Assembly: GCF_034314105.1 (NCBI RefSeq)
Contig: NZ_JAVIWJ010000001.1
Span: forward strand, 3,349,501 to 3,413,500
DNA length: 64,000 nt
Direction of reading: 5' to 3'
Source: Pseudomonas sp. AB6
GTDB lineage: Bacteria > Pseudomonadota > Gammaproteobacteria > Pseudomonadales > Pseudomonadaceae
Positions 37,927-46,923 of the stretch are shown one piece after another. How positions within the stretch are numbered: the first letter of the stretch is position 1; each line of letters starts with the position of its first letter. The translations under genes were made by a program, and so were the position numbers. The notes beneath the pieces were generated by a model. That model saw only the letters and a program-made list of their open reading frames with translations, ran no database searches and was not told the DNA's origin.

Positions 37927-38532
37927 ATGATCAAACGCAATTTGCTGGTGATGGGTCTCGCCGTATTGCTGAGCGCCTGTGGTTTCCAGCTGCGTGGCAC
38001 TGGCACCACTGAACTGACGATCAAGGAACTGGATGTCAGCGCCCGTGACGCCTATGGCCCAACGGTTGTTCAACTGACCCAAATGCTGAAAAACAGCGGG
38101 GTCAACGTACACCAGGGCGCCGAGTACAAGCTGGTTTTGGTCAGTGAAGGAGAAGTTTCACGCGCCGCCAGCTACAACGGCTCGTCTCGTTCGGCCGAGT
38201 ACGAGCTGACCGACACCGTCAACTACGAAATCCGTGGCTCGCGCAGCCTGTTATTGCTCGAAGACAAGGTACAGGTTCAGAAAATCTACGTTCAGGACAG
38301 CAACAACCTGATGGGTTCCGATCAGGAAGCTGCGCAAGTTCGCAAAGAAATGCGCGCTCAATTGGTCCAGAATTTGGTTATGCGCCTGCAACTGCTGACT
38401 CCAACGCAACTGGATAAACTGCAATCGACCGCAGAAGCCAAAGCCAAAGCCGAAGCGGACGCTCTGGAAGAAGCACAGCGGATCGAGAACGACACGCCTC
38501 GCCAGTCTCCGATCGAAATACCCACCAAGTAA
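37927..38532 (+). CDS. lptE: LPS-assembly lipoprotein LptE
   Basis: A 201-residue outer-membrane lipoprotein that plugs the LptD barrel and helps insert LPS. Signal peptide and lipobox [17 protein letters not shown] put the lipidated Cys near residue 18. Body motifs are [14 protein letters not shown] and SVRSRSL-like strands; the last 40 residues are a charged [14 protein letters not shown] helix. AAGGGGAG precedes the ATG at 37927; an alternative TTG directly after leuS would destroy the signal peptide position. Middle gene of leuS-lptE-holA. Confidence 0.94.
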   Translation: MIKRNLLVMGLAVLLSACGFQLRGTGTTELTIKELDVSARDAYGPTVVQLTQMLKNSGVNVHQGAEYKLVLVSEGEVSRAASYNGSSRSAEYELTDTVNYEIRGSRSLLLLEDKVQVQKIYVQDSNNLMGSDQEAAQVRKEMRAQLVQNLVMRLQLLTPTQLDKLQSTAEAKAKAEADALEEAQRIENDTPRQSPIEIPTK

Positions 38533-38574
38533 GTGATCAGGGGCTAGCCTGCTGGCCCTTGTATTCCCTGACCT

Positions 38575-39612
38575 ATGAAACTGATACCAGCCCAACTCGG
38601 TAAACACCTCCAGAGCGCTCTGGCGCCCGTGTACGTTGTCAGCGGTGATGATCCTTTGCTGTGTCAGGAAGCAGCGGACGCTATTCGTACTACCGCGCGC
38701 CAGCAAGGCTTTGACGAACGCCAAGTTTTCAGCGCGGATGCCAATTTCGACTGGGGCACGCTGTTACAGGCCGGCGCCAGCATGTCGCTGTTCGCGCAAA
38801 AGCGTCTGCTGGAACTGCGCTTGCCCTCGGGAAAACCCGGCGACAAGGGAGCTGCGGCGTTTATCGAATATTGCTCGCGCCCTCCAGAAGATACGTTGCT
38901 ACTGATCAGCGTACCCAAGCTCGACGGAAGCGCGCAGAAAACCAAGTGGGGCAAGGCACTGATCGAGGGGCCACACACTCAGTTCCTGCAAATATGGCCA
39001 GTGGATGCCAGCCAGTTGCCGCAATGGATTCGACAACGTTTATCCCATGCAGGATTGTCTGCCAGCCACGACGCGATCGAACTTATCGCCGCACGGGTTG
39101 AAGGCAATCTGCTTGCTGCGGCCCAGGAAATTGAAAAGCTCAAGCTGATGGCGCAAGACGGCCAGATCACCGTCGAAACTGTGCAGGGCGCGGTAGCCGA
39201 TAGTGCAAGGTTCGATGTTTTCGGTTTGACCGATGCAGTGCTCAACGGCGAAGCAGCCCACACATTGCGCATGATAGAGGGCTTGCGTGGCGAAGGAATT
39301 GAGCCGCCTGTCATCCTGTGGGCGCTGGCTCGTGAACTTCGGCTATTGGCTAATCTGGCCTTGCAGATCAGTCAGGGCACCCCTCTAGACAAAGCCTTTA
39401 GCCAAGCCCGACCACCGATCTGGGACAAGCGCAAACCGCTGATGAGCAAAGCGTTGCAACGTCACTCCGCACAACGCTGGAGCCAACTGCTGATGGACGC
39501 GCAACGCATTGACGCGCAGATCAAAGGCCAAGCGCCGGGTTCGGTCTGGAGCAGCCTGACCCGTTTGGCCCTATTGATGGCGGGTCAACGGTTGAGTTTG
39601 CCGGCTGAATAG
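38575..39612 (+). CDS. holA: DNA polymerase III delta subunit
   Basis: A 345-residue clamp-loader subunit that opens the beta clamp during DNA replication. It opens MKLIPAQLGKHLQSALAPVY followed by VVSGDDPLLCQEAADAIRTT, the family N terminus; the AAA-like middle and the collar domain with ALARELRLLANLALQISQG and LTRLALLMAG are complete. It is cotranscribed after lptE with a 42-base gap. Confidence 0.95.
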   Translation: MKLIPAQLGKHLQSALAPVYVVSGDDPLLCQEAADAIRTTARQQGFDERQVFSADANFDWGTLLQAGASMSLFAQKRLLELRLPSGKPGDKGAAAFIEYCSRPPEDTLLLISVPKLDGSAQKTKWGKALIEGPHTQFLQIWPVDASQLPQWIRQRLSHAGLSASHDAIELIAARVEGNLLAAAQEIEKLKLMAQDGQITVETVQGAVADSARFDVFGLTDAVLNGEAAHTLRMIEGLRGEGIEPPVILWALARELRLLANLALQISQGTPLDKAFSQARPPIWDKRKPLMSKALQRHSAQRWSQLLMDAQRIDAQIKGQAPGSVWSSLTRLALLMAGQRLSLPAE

Positions 39613-39782
39613 CCAGCATCCGATCCCTTGCCTTCCCGAATGGTCCCACCCGTCATATGCGCTCCTTGCGCCAACAAGCCCACGTCAATTAAACAAATGC
39701 CCGATAGCGCACTTCTATTAGACACACACCCTGCTCTGCCCGATGATTTGCATCGTTTCATCACCAGAAGAGAGTAGTCCCC

Positions 39783-39938
39783 ATGAGCAAGCCAAAGCGG
39801 CCGAACAAGGCCAAATCCATCATCGCCCAGCCGTTGTTCCGCAGTCGGCATGAACCCGCCGGCAAGGGCAAAGGCAGCTACCGCCGCGAAGCCTTCCAGT
39901 CTAAAAGCTGGGAGGCTTCTTACTTTCTGGCGGCTTAA
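39783..39938 (+). CDS. arfA: Alternative ribosome-rescue factor ArfA
   Basis: A 51-codon gene. The product reads MSKPKRPNKAKSIIAQPLFR, then SRHEPAGKGKGSYRREAF and QSKSWEASYFLAA. The core PLFRSR...GKGKGSYRR is the ArfA signature: ArfA enters the A site of ribosomes stalled on nonstop mRNA and recruits RF2 to release the chain when tmRNA fails. A 12-bp hairpin (39888-39919) within the last third of the frame matches the device by which E. coli arfA yields a truncated, tmRNA-tagged product. It stands alone, 170 bases after holA. Confidence 0.9.
   Translation: MSKPKRPNKAKSIIAQPLFRSRHEPAGKGKGSYRREAFQSKSWEASYFLAA
39888..39919 (+). promoter_or_regulatory. In-frame hairpin in arfA (self-limiting cleavage or termination site)
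   Basis: GAAGCCTTCCAG (39888-39899) pairs with CTGGGAGGCTTC (39908-39919) over 12 bp, with a single G-U, around an eight-base loop; TTACTTTCT follows. The stem spans about codons 36-46 of the 51-codon gene. In E. coli arfA an equivalent stem is cut by RNase III or ends transcription, making a nonstop mRNA whose product is tagged and degraded while tmRNA works. Confidence 0.75.
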
Positions 39939-40021
39939 AAACATCCCTACATCTCCCGAAGCCCCATATGCAGGGCAAGCATGATAAGGTTTGCGTCTGT
40001 TGGAACACCCTGGACCTAAGC

Positions 40022-41350
40022 ATGCCCTCTAGCTTTTCCCGTCAGTTGCATTTTCGCCAACTGATGACCGTCTCTAGCTTCATCCTGTTAGTTGCCTGCG
40101 CAGAAAAACCAACTGCTGCCGATGCCACGCCTATTCAAATTGCGAACATACCGCCGGTCGGGACCACTAAGACCCAAGCTTCTATGGCAGCTGGCTCAAC
40201 TGATTTCGATATTCAGCCGACCATTAGCTTTAGTGACTGGGAAGCCGGATTTCGTGTCGATGCAATTAAAGCCGGTATTAAGCCTAACTTATTCGATCAA
40301 GCCTTCGCGGGTGTAATTCCGGACATGAGCGTGGTCAAGGCTGATCGAAGCCAGCCCGAGTTCACTCGACCGGTGTGGGAATATCTCGACGGCGCTGTCT
40401 CCGCAGCCCGTGCGCGTAAAGGCCAAGCCCTTCTGGCGCAATACGCTGATGTGCTGCAAGCCATTGAGCAACGCTATGGCGTCGACCGCCAGTCACTCGT
40501 GGCGATTTGGGGTATGGAAAGCAACTTCGGCCAGTTTCAAGGCTCTCAGTACGTGATTCGTTCCCTGGCGACATTGGCCTACGAAGGCCGTCGCCGCGCA
40601 TTCGCACAGGATCAATTGTTGGCAGCGCTGCAAATTCTCCAGCATGGTGACATCCAACCCGCCCAGATGCTGGGTTCTTGGGGCGGAGCAATGGGACAGA
40701 CGCAGTTTATTCCTACCACCTATAACAGATATGCCGTGGATTTCGATGGCGACGGCCGCCGCGACATCTGGAATACCCCAGCCGATGCATTAGCGTCGAC
40801 TGCACATTATTTGCAGAGCTCGGGCTGGCAATTCGCTCAGCCGTGGGGTTTTGAAGTGCAGTTAGGTCAAAATTTTGATTATGCATTGGCCGACGCATCA
40901 ACCCGTAAAACAGTTGCCGAGTGGCAGCAGATGGGATTGAAACTACCAAATGGCGGTGCACTTCCGGCCAATGTGGCGCAATTGCAAGCGGCGCTGTTGT
41001 TGCCTGCCGGATATAAAGGTCCGGCGTTTCTGGTACTGGATAACTTCCGTGCAACGCTCAGGTACAACAATTCCTCGTCTTACGCCTTGGCGATTGGCTT
41101 GCTGTCTGAGCGTTTCAGCGGAGGCGGTTATGTTCTCGGCAGCTGGCCGCGAAGCGACCTTCCGCTAAACCGCTCTGAGCGCATAGAACTGCAAACATTG
41201 CTCTCATCCCGCCAATACGACGCAGGCGCTCCAGATGGAATTATCGGGGCTAATACGCGCAAAGCAATTCGTAGCGCACAACAGGCATATGGTTGGCCCG
41301 CCGACGGTTACCCAACGCATGAGTTGTTGAACAGTTTGCGTAAGCCGTAA
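40022..41350 (+). CDS. sltB3: MltB-family lytic transglycosylase with peptidoglycan-binding domain
   Basis: A 442-residue lipoprotein (signal with FILLVACAEK lipobox, Cys near residue 27). The SLT_2 catalytic domain has VAIWGMESNFGQFQGS with the catalytic Glu, WGGAMGQTQFIPTTY, and an EF-hand-like loop AVDFDGDGRRDIW. A C-terminal PG_binding_1 domain (SRQYDAGAPDGIIGANTRKA) follows. It cleaves glycan strands, leaving 1,6-anhydroMurNAc. By order it matches PA3992 (SltB3/SltH), recalled. The ATG at 40022 is preferred; 39968 would lengthen the N terminus ahead of the signal. Confidence 0.9.
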   Translation: MPSSFSRQLHFRQLMTVSSFILLVACAEKPTAADATPIQIANIPPVGTTKTQASMAAGSTDFDIQPTISFSDWEAGFRVDAIKAGIKPNLFDQAFAGVIPDMSVVKADRSQPEFTRPVWEYLDGAVSAARARKGQALLAQYADVLQAIEQRYGVDRQSLVAIWGMESNFGQFQGSQYVIRSLATLAYEGRRRAFAQDQLLAALQILQHGDIQPAQMLGSWGGAMGQTQFIPTTYNRYAVDFDGDGRRDIWNTPADALASTAHYLQSSGWQFAQPWGFEVQLGQNFDYALADASTRKTVAEWQQMGLKLPNGGALPANVAQLQAALLLPAGYKGPAFLVLDNFRATLRYNNSSSYALAIGLLSERFSGGGYVLGSWPRSDLPLNRSERIELQTLLSSRQYDAGAPDGIIGANTRKAIRSAQQAYGWPADGYPTHELLNSLRKP

Positions 41351-41355
41351 CGGCC

Positions 41356-41379
41356 TCTTCGCGAATTAATTCGCGAAGA
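41356..41379. repeat. Perfect 24-bp palindrome
   Basis: TCTTCGCGAATTAATTCGCGAAGA is a perfect inverted repeat with no spacer, six bases after the transglycosylase stop and 12 bases before the terminator at 41392. It may be a cruciform-forming site or a protein-binding site, or an accessory RNA stem. Confidence 0.75.
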
Positions 41380-41391
41380 CGCTTACTCCAC

Positions 41392-41426
41392 AAAAAAGGG
41401 CCGGATATCGCTATCCGGCCCTTTTT
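41392..41426. terminator. Bidirectional intrinsic terminator
   Basis: GGGCCGGATA pairs with TATCCGGCCC around TCGC, flanked by A6 on one side and T5 on the other, so it can stop transcription both ways. It serves the convergent transglycosylase gene (plus) and lipA (minus), whose stop is 17 bases away. Confidence 0.92.
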
Positions 41427-41442
41427 ATTTGACTCGCAACGT

Positions 41443-42474
41443 TTAGCTCATGGCTTCGACGGCGGTCTTTGCCTGCTTATCCGCATGGTAGGAAGACCGC
41501 ACCAAAGGACCTGAGGCCACATTCTTGAAGCCCATCTTGTAGCCTTCTTCGGCGAACCAGGCGAACACGTCCGGGTGCACGAAACGCTGTACCGGTAAGT
41601 GGCTGCGGGAAGGCTGCAAGTATTGGCCAAGGGTAAGCATGTCTATATCATGCTCGCGCATGCGCTTCATGACTTCGATGACTTCTTCGTCCGTCTCACC
41701 CAGACCCAACATCAAACCGGACTTGGTTGGAACGTGAGGCACCAACTGCTTGAACTTTTGCAGTAGGGTCAGCGACCACTGGAAATCCGAACCAGGACGT
41801 GCCGCTTTGTATAAGCGCGGCACAGTTTCCAGGTTGTGGTTGAACACGTCTGGTGGCTCGGCAGCGGTAAGCGCGAGCGCGATGTCCATACGTCCACGGT
41901 AATCCGGGACCAAAGTTTCTAATTGTACGTCTGGCGACAGCAGGCGAATTTCGCGGATGCAGTCAGCAAAATGCTGAGCCCCGCCGTCACGCAGGTCATC
42001 GCGGTCTACTGACGTGATCACAACGTACTTCAGACGCAAGTCAGCGATGGCGATGGCAAGGTTTTTGGGCTCGTCGGAATCCAGCGCTTTCGGACGTCCG
42101 TGGCCAACGTCGCAGAACGGGCAACGGCGAGTGCAAATATCACCCATAATCATGAACGTCGCGGTGCCGCCGGAGAAACACTCGCCCAAGTTCGGGCAAG
42201 ACGCTTCTTCGCAAACACTGTGCAGTTTGTGCTTGCGCAGCAGTTGTTTGACGCGATCCACTTCCGGGGAAACAGGAATTCGTACGCGAATCCAGTCTGG
42301 TTTCTTCGGCAGGTCGACCGTTGGAATGATTTTGACCGGAATGCGTGCAACTTTATCCGCACCACGAAGTTTTACACCGGCTTCCACTTTAGGTTTGGCC
42401 GTGCGTTCGCCGACGTTTAGTGTCGGGATCAGTTCTAGCACAGCGCTTTGCGCAGTCTCTGTCGCAGTAGTCAT
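41443..42474 (-). CDS. lipA: Lipoyl synthase
   Basis: A 343-residue radical-SAM enzyme that inserts two sulfurs into octanoyl groups to make lipoyl cofactors. The auxiliary cluster cysteines lie in [16 protein letters not shown], the radical-SAM CxxxCxxC in [16 protein letters not shown], and the C-terminal RSSYHA Ser ligand in [11 protein letters not shown]. The first 60 residues are a Pseudomonas-type extension. It follows lipB with one base between them. The terminator at 41392-41426 ends the unit. Confidence 0.97.
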   Translation of the reverse strand: MTTATETAQSAVLELIPTLNVGERTAKPKVEAGVKLRGADKVARIPVKIIPTVDLPKKPDWIRVRIPVSPEVDRVKQLLRKHKLHSVCEEASCPNLGECFSGGTATFMIMGDICTRRCPFCDVGHGRPKALDSDEPKNLAIAIADLRLKYVVITSVDRDDLRDGGAQHFADCIREIRLLSPDVQLETLVPDYRGRMDIALALTAAEPPDVFNHNLETVPRLYKAARPGSDFQWSLTLLQKFKQLVPHVPTKSGLMLGLGETDEEVIEVMKRMREHDIDMLTLGQYLQPSRSHLPVQRFVHPDVFAWFAEEGYKMGFKNVASGPLVRSSYHADKQAKTAVEAMS

Positions 42475-42475
42475 A

Positions 42476-43123
42476 TCAATCGATTCCGCCCGCTAGGGTC
42501 GTCTGCTCAGCATAGTCGAGGTGTTTGACGAGCTGCGCGCGCAGCCGGGCACTTACCTCGGCAAATTCAATCGGGCCTGCATGATCGCACAGCTGGGTCA
42601 TTGCCAGCCCCGCGTAACCACAGGGATTAATGCGGCGAAACGGCTCAAGGTCCATGTCCACATTCAGCGCCAGGCCGTGGAACGAGTAACCGTTACGAAT
42701 ACGTAAACCCAAGGAGGCTATTTTCGCTTCGTCGACATAAACGCCCGGCGCGTCTTTCTTCGCAACAGCCTCGACGTCGTAACTCGCCAGCAGCGCGATC
42801 AGACTGCGTTCAATCCGGGAAACCAGTTCGCGCACACCGAAACCAAGGCGCCGCACGTCCAACATCAGGTAAACCACCAGTTGACCGGGGCCATGATAGG
42901 TCACTTGGCCACCCCTATCGACCTGAACCACCGGAATATCACCCGGCAGCAACAAGTGCTCGGCTTTGCCTGCCTGGCCTTGAGTGAAAACAGGCGCATG
43001 TTGCACCAGCCAGACTTCATCGGCCACATCGTGCACCCGCGATTCAGTAAACCGCTGCATGGCGTGCCAGGTGGGTTCGTAAGCCACTTCCCCTAGTTCG
43101 CGAAAGCCCAGGCTGCCAGACAT
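42476..43123 (-). CDS. lipB: Octanoyl-[ACP]:protein octanoyltransferase
   Basis: A 215-residue enzyme moving octanoate from ACP to apo-lipoyl domains, the step before LipA. The motifs are [39 protein letters not shown] (Lys of the active site) and [13 protein letters not shown] with the catalytic Cys. The ATG shares one base with the ybeD stop (TGATG), so translation is coupled to YbeD. Confidence 0.97.
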   Translation of the reverse strand: MSGSLGFRELGEVAYEPTWHAMQRFTESRVHDVADEVWLVQHAPVFTQGQAGKAEHLLLPGDIPVVQVDRGGQVTYHGPGQLVVYLMLDVRRLGFGVRELVSRIERSLIALLASYDVEAVAKKDAPGVYVDEAKIASLGLRIRNGYSFHGLALNVDMDLEPFRRINPCGYAGLAMTQLCDHAGPIEFAEVSARLRAQLVKHLDYAEQTTLAGGID

Positions 43124-43404
43124 CAGAGCACCATGTGCACGAGGCCGGTAGCGCGCAGGGCACTATTGATATCGCGCAATTGGTCTTCGCCGGTGGCGAT
43201 GATGTGCAACTGAACAGTGGTGTATTTGCCGTTGCTGCTTTGTCGCTCGGCCAGCGTATCCATGTCGAGGGTGGCGTGCTTCGCCAAAATCTCGATAACT
43301 AACGCAGTAAACCCCACACCGGTATCACCGATCACTTTGATCGGGTAATCAATGCAGGGGAAAACAATCAGGTGCGACTTAACGTCAATTTCGGTATCAG
43401 CCAT
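43123..43404 (-). CDS. ybeD: YbeD (DUF493) family protein
   Basis: A 93-residue ferredoxin-like-fold protein of the DUF493/YbeD family, with [20 protein letters not shown] and [20 protein letters not shown]. Function is unsettled; it resembles small amino-acid-binding regulatory domains. The stop overlaps the lipB start, and dacA ends 79 bases upstream. The dacA-ybeD-lipB-lipA order is conserved in gamma-proteobacteria. Confidence 0.93.
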   Translation of the reverse strand: MADTEIDVKSHLIVFPCIDYPIKVIGDTGVGFTALVIEILAKHATLDMDTLAERQSSNGKYTTVQLHIIATGEDQLRDINSALRATGLVHMVL

Positions 43405-43483
43405 GGCAGTAACGGCCTCGTAAGCTGTTGCGAGCGACAGGCACTCAGCTCCGAACAGAGCCAGTGCCCACCGGTCGGCAGTA

Positions 43484-44647
43484 TCAGTTAAACAAACCGT
43501 AGAAGAACAGACGGATGCTATCCCACACGCGGCGGAAAATTCCACCTTGGTCCACGGCGTCGAGAGCAATCAGGTCAGCGGTATGCACCACCTTGTCGTC
43601 CATCTTCACTTCTACTTTACCGATTACATCGCCCTTGGCGATCGGCGCGACCAGACGTGGGTTCATCGTCATGCTGGCGGCCAATCTTTTCAATTGGCCT
43701 TTAGGCAAGGTCATAGTCAAGTCATCGGCCAGACCGGCCTTGACCTGATGCTCCGAACCTTTCCAAACCGGCGCCTGAGCCAACTCAACGCCCTTCTGGT
43801 AGAAGGTTTGGGTTTCGAAGAAGCGGAAACCGTAAGTCAGCAATTTCTGAGTTTCAGCCGCACGAGCCTGCTCACTGGTGGTGCCGAACACCACCGCGAT
43901 CAAACGCATACCATCACGGACGGCCGAAGACACCATGCAATAGCCTGCCTCTTCGGTGTGGCCGGTTTTCAGACCATCAACGGTCTTGTCGCGCCACAGC
44001 AGCAGGTTGCGGTTAGGCTGCTTGATGCCGTTCCAGAAGAATTCTTTCTGCGAGTAAATCGCATAGTGCGCCGGGTCGACGGTAATGATCGCCCGTGCCA
44101 GCAGCGCCATGTCGTGAGCCGAAGAATAATGATCCGGATTTGGCAAACCTGTCGGGTTCATGAAATGGGTATTGACCATGCCCAAGTCACCAGCGGTTTT
44201 ATTCATCATGTCGGCGAAAGCATCCTCGCTTCCGGCAATATGCTCGGAAAGCGCGACGCTGGCGTCGTTGCCTGACTGGATGATGATGCCGTGCAGCAGG
44301 TCACTCACGGTAACCTGACTGCCCACCTTGATGAACATTCGCGATCCGCCCGTACGCCAAGCGTTTTCGCTAACGGTCACCGGATCGTTTTCACCGATTT
44401 GACCGCGACGAATTTCCAGGGTCGCGATATAGGCCGTCATCAATTTGGTCAGGCTCGCCGGCGCCAAACGCTGGTCACCGTTGTTTTCGACCAAAATGTT
44501 ACCGCTAGAGGCATCCATCAGCACATAGGCTTTGGCGGCCAATTGCGGCGCGGCGGGCGTCATCTGTTCTGTCGCCCAGGCGGCGGCAGGGGTGATGATC
44601 AGGGGAACAAGCAGGCACAGGCGTTTTGCAAAGGTGGTGATGTTCAT
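43484..44647 (-). CDS. dacA: D-alanyl-D-alanine carboxypeptidase (PBP5/6 type)
   Basis: A 387-residue penicillin-binding protein that trims the terminal D-Ala from pentapeptides in the periplasm. Signal peptide about 1-26 (ending AAAWA). Active-site motifs are S65-L-T-K68 in APASLTKLM, S125-G-N127 in IIQSGNDAS, and KTG in TVDGLKTGHTEEAGY. The C-terminal PBP5_C domain and an amphipathic anchor helix (RRVWDSIRLFFYGLF) complete it. In P. aeruginosa the gene is called dacC. The start at 44647 gives the signal peptide. Confidence 0.96.
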   Translation of the reverse strand: MNITTFAKRLCLLVPLIITPAAAWATEQMTPAAPQLAAKAYVLMDASSGNILVENNGDQRLAPASLTKLMTAYIATLEIRRGQIGENDPVTVSENAWRTGGSRMFIKVGSQVTVSDLLHGIIIQSGNDASVALSEHIAGSEDAFADMMNKTAGDLGMVNTHFMNPTGLPNPDHYSSAHDMALLARAIITVDPAHYAIYSQKEFFWNGIKQPNRNLLLWRDKTVDGLKTGHTEEAGYCMVSSAVRDGMRLIAVVFGTTSEQARAAETQKLLTYGFRFFETQTFYQKGVELAQAPVWKGSEHQVKAGLADDLTMTLPKGQLKRLAASMTMNPRLVAPIAKGDVIGKVEVKMDDKVVHTADLIALDAVDQGGIFRRVWDSIRLFFYGLFN

Positions 44648-44888
44648 CCGTCTCTCGAAATTGCTAATGGGCAAACATGCCCTCGCGGGCAAAGCTGATC
44701 TGACCGAATAAACCCGTCGTGCGTTTATTTGGCCTTGAAGCCAGGCTTCTCCCTGGCTAACAAAACCGCCTGAGTGATCGGGCTGTTCTGTTGAAAGTTG
44801 CTTATAACGCTTGCTCTGTCGGCAAGTCCCTTCCAAACCTGGGCCGTAGAAGCAACTGTATGGCGACCTTGAAAAAACCAAGGCTAAA

Positions 44889-45899
44889 TCATTGATCCAG
44901 AGCAACCACCGTCGGCTGACCTAAGTTGGCTGACCTGACGTTCGCTTGTAATTGCTGCGCTTCAACCGGCGTGTTCACCGGCCCCATCCGAACCCGATAC
45001 AGCGTTTGCTGACTGCGTACTATCGAGCTGACGAATACTGGCGTCTGGACCATCCCGCTCAGTTTCGACCTCAAGAGTTCCGCAGCGTCCGGGTTGGCGA
45101 AGGCGCCCACCTGGAGATACAGCCCAGACGCTGGTCCGGAAGCGTTTTTTTTTGCGTCAATCTGGACGGGGGACACCGCAGCCGCGTGTTGCTGAGGCGG
45201 CGGCGAGTACTGCTCTATCGTGCCTGTGGATGCAGTAAACGCAGGTGCTGCTGCCTGCGCCACGACTTGTGGCTCATCAAGCATCAACGGCGCTGGGCGT
45301 CCACGCTGCGCCCACCACTCTTGAGGATCGATGCCTTCGACCTTGACCCGCGCTGTACCGATTTCCGCGTACCCAAGCTTTTTTGCAGCGGCGTACGACA
45401 AATCAATAATACGATCGGAATAGAAAGGCCCACGGTCATTGACGCGCAAAATCACAGTGCGGTTGTTATCGAGGTTGGTCACTCGAACATAGCTTGGCAA
45501 CGGCAACGTCTTGTGCGCGGCACTCATTCCATACAGGTCGTATTTTTCACCGTTGGCGGTGTTCTGACCGTGGAATTTAGTGCCATACCAAGACGCCGTC
45601 CCGGTAGCGACATAGCGCTTGGAGTCGGTCAGTGGGAAATAAGTTTTGCCCAGCACAGTGTAAGGGTTGGCCTTGTAAGGCCCGCTGTGCAAAGTCGGCA
45701 CAGCGTCGGGAATGCGGGATACGTCAACGTCCCACCACGGCGCGCCGTCTTTGTGCGCACGGTTGATGTCCAGACCCGGCCCCGAGGTCACAGCACTATT
45801 GTTCTGCGGAGATCGACTGGTTGAACAACTGGCCACCAGAACGGCCAAGGCCGCGAAGGCCATGAACTTTAGTGGTTTGCGAATCGGCATTGCCCGCAT
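44889..45899 (-). CDS. rlpA: RlpA-family septal lytic transglycosylase
   Basis: A 336-residue lipoprotein (lipobox AVLVASCSTS) with a DPBB domain (about 90-190: GTASWYGTKFHGQNTANGE with the catalytic Glu region, and RVNDRGPFYSDRIIDLS with the Asp) and a C-terminal SPOR domain (about 260-336). In P. aeruginosa RlpA cuts naked glycan lacking stem peptides at the septum. The start overlaps the mltB stop (TAATG). An alternate ATG three codons in is equally good. Confidence 0.95.
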   Translation of the reverse strand: MRAMPIRKPLKFMAFAALAVLVASCSTSRSPQNNSAVTSGPGLDINRAHKDGAPWWDVDVSRIPDAVPTLHSGPYKANPYTVLGKTYFPLTDSKRYVATGTASWYGTKFHGQNTANGEKYDLYGMSAAHKTLPLPSYVRVTNLDNNRTVILRVNDRGPFYSDRIIDLSYAAAKKLGYAEIGTARVKVEGIDPQEWWAQRGRPAPLMLDEPQVVAQAAAPAFTASTGTIEQYSPPPQQHAAAVSPVQIDAKKNASGPASGLYLQVGAFANPDAAELLRSKLSGMVQTPVFVSSIVRSQQTLYRVRMGPVNTPVEAQQLQANVRSANLGQPTVVALDQ

Positions 45900-46906
45900 T
45901 ACTTGACGCCCCGTGCTTGGACCAGCAGTTCAGACAGCTGATGCACGGCCATTGCGTACATCACACTGCGGTTATAGCGCGTGATTGCGTAAAAATTCTT
46001 CAAACCCATCCAATACTCCGGCCCCTCTGCGCCCTCCAGGCGAAAAGCGGTCGCGGGCATATCGTCACGCAGCGCATCATGACTCGACCACCCCAATGCT
46101 CGCAACTCCCCAACAGTTTTTACCGGCTCGATACCGGGGCTCAAACCGCTGTCGGCCAGATCACCGCGCACGGAAGAAAGGCTTACAACGGGCTCACCGG
46201 CAACCCAGCCGTGGCGCTTGAAATAACTGGCGACGCTGCCAATCGCGTCATCGGGATCGGTCCAGATATTAATGTGCCCGTCACCGTCAAAGTCCACGGC
46301 GTACGCGCGAAAACTGCTCGGCATGAACTGCGGCAAACCCATTGCCCCGGCATAAGAACCTTTAAGCGTTAGCGGATCAACTTGCTCTTCACGCGCCAGT
46401 AAAAGGAACTCGCGTAGTTCTTTACGAAAGAATTCGGCACGCGGCGGATAATCGAAACTCAGCGTCGATAAAGCGTCAATGACACGGTAATTGCCAGTGT
46501 TGCGGCCGAAAAAGGTTTCGACGCCGATGATGGCAACAATCACTTGAGCCGGAACACCATACTCTTGCTCGGCACGCTTCAAAGCGGCCTCATGCTGACG
46601 CCAAAAATCCACACCGCGCGCGATTCGCGCGTCAGTAATGAACATCGGCCGGTATTCTTTCCAAGGCTTGACCCGCTCGGCCGGTCGAGAAATAGCATCG
46701 AGAATAGACTGTTTACGCTCAGCCTCACGAAAGACAGCCATTAGCTGCTCGCCTGCGAAACCGTAATCACGGGTCATTTCACCGACAAATTCAGCGACCT
46801 GGGGTGAACCCTCGTAGTCGCCTGCGTGTGCCTCAAATACCCAACCAAGGATGCCCACCAGGCCGACCAACGGAGCAAATCGAGCCGCCCAGTTACGCAA
46901 TTGCAT
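45899..46906 (-). CDS. mltB: Membrane-bound lytic murein transglycosylase B
   Basis: A 335-residue SLT_2 enzyme. An N-terminal hydrophobic segment (about 10-28, ending EAHAG) is a signal peptide without a clear lipobox. Catalytic Glu lies in IVAIIGVETFFGRNTGNY; YAGAMGLPQFMPSSF and the EF-hand-like VDFDGDGHINIW follow, as in Slt35. It matches SltB1 of P. aeruginosa by position. The ATG at 46906 is chosen; a GTG at 46942 overlapping rodA would add 12 residues. Next to rodA and mrdA in the cell-elongation cluster. Confidence 0.92.
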   Translation of the reverse strand: MQLRNWAARFAPLVGLVGILGWVFEAHAGDYEGSPQVAEFVGEMTRDYGFAGEQLMAVFREAERKQSILDAISRPAERVKPWKEYRPMFITDARIARGVDFWRQHEAALKRAEQEYGVPAQVIVAIIGVETFFGRNTGNYRVIDALSTLSFDYPPRAEFFRKELREFLLLAREEQVDPLTLKGSYAGAMGLPQFMPSSFRAYAVDFDGDGHINIWTDPDDAIGSVASYFKRHGWVAGEPVVSLSSVRGDLADSGLSPGIEPVKTVGELRALGWSSHDALRDDMPATAFRLEGAEGPEYWMGLKNFYAITRYNRSVMYAMAVHQLSELLVQARGVK

Positions 46907-46923
46907 TGAGTTGTTCACCTTAA

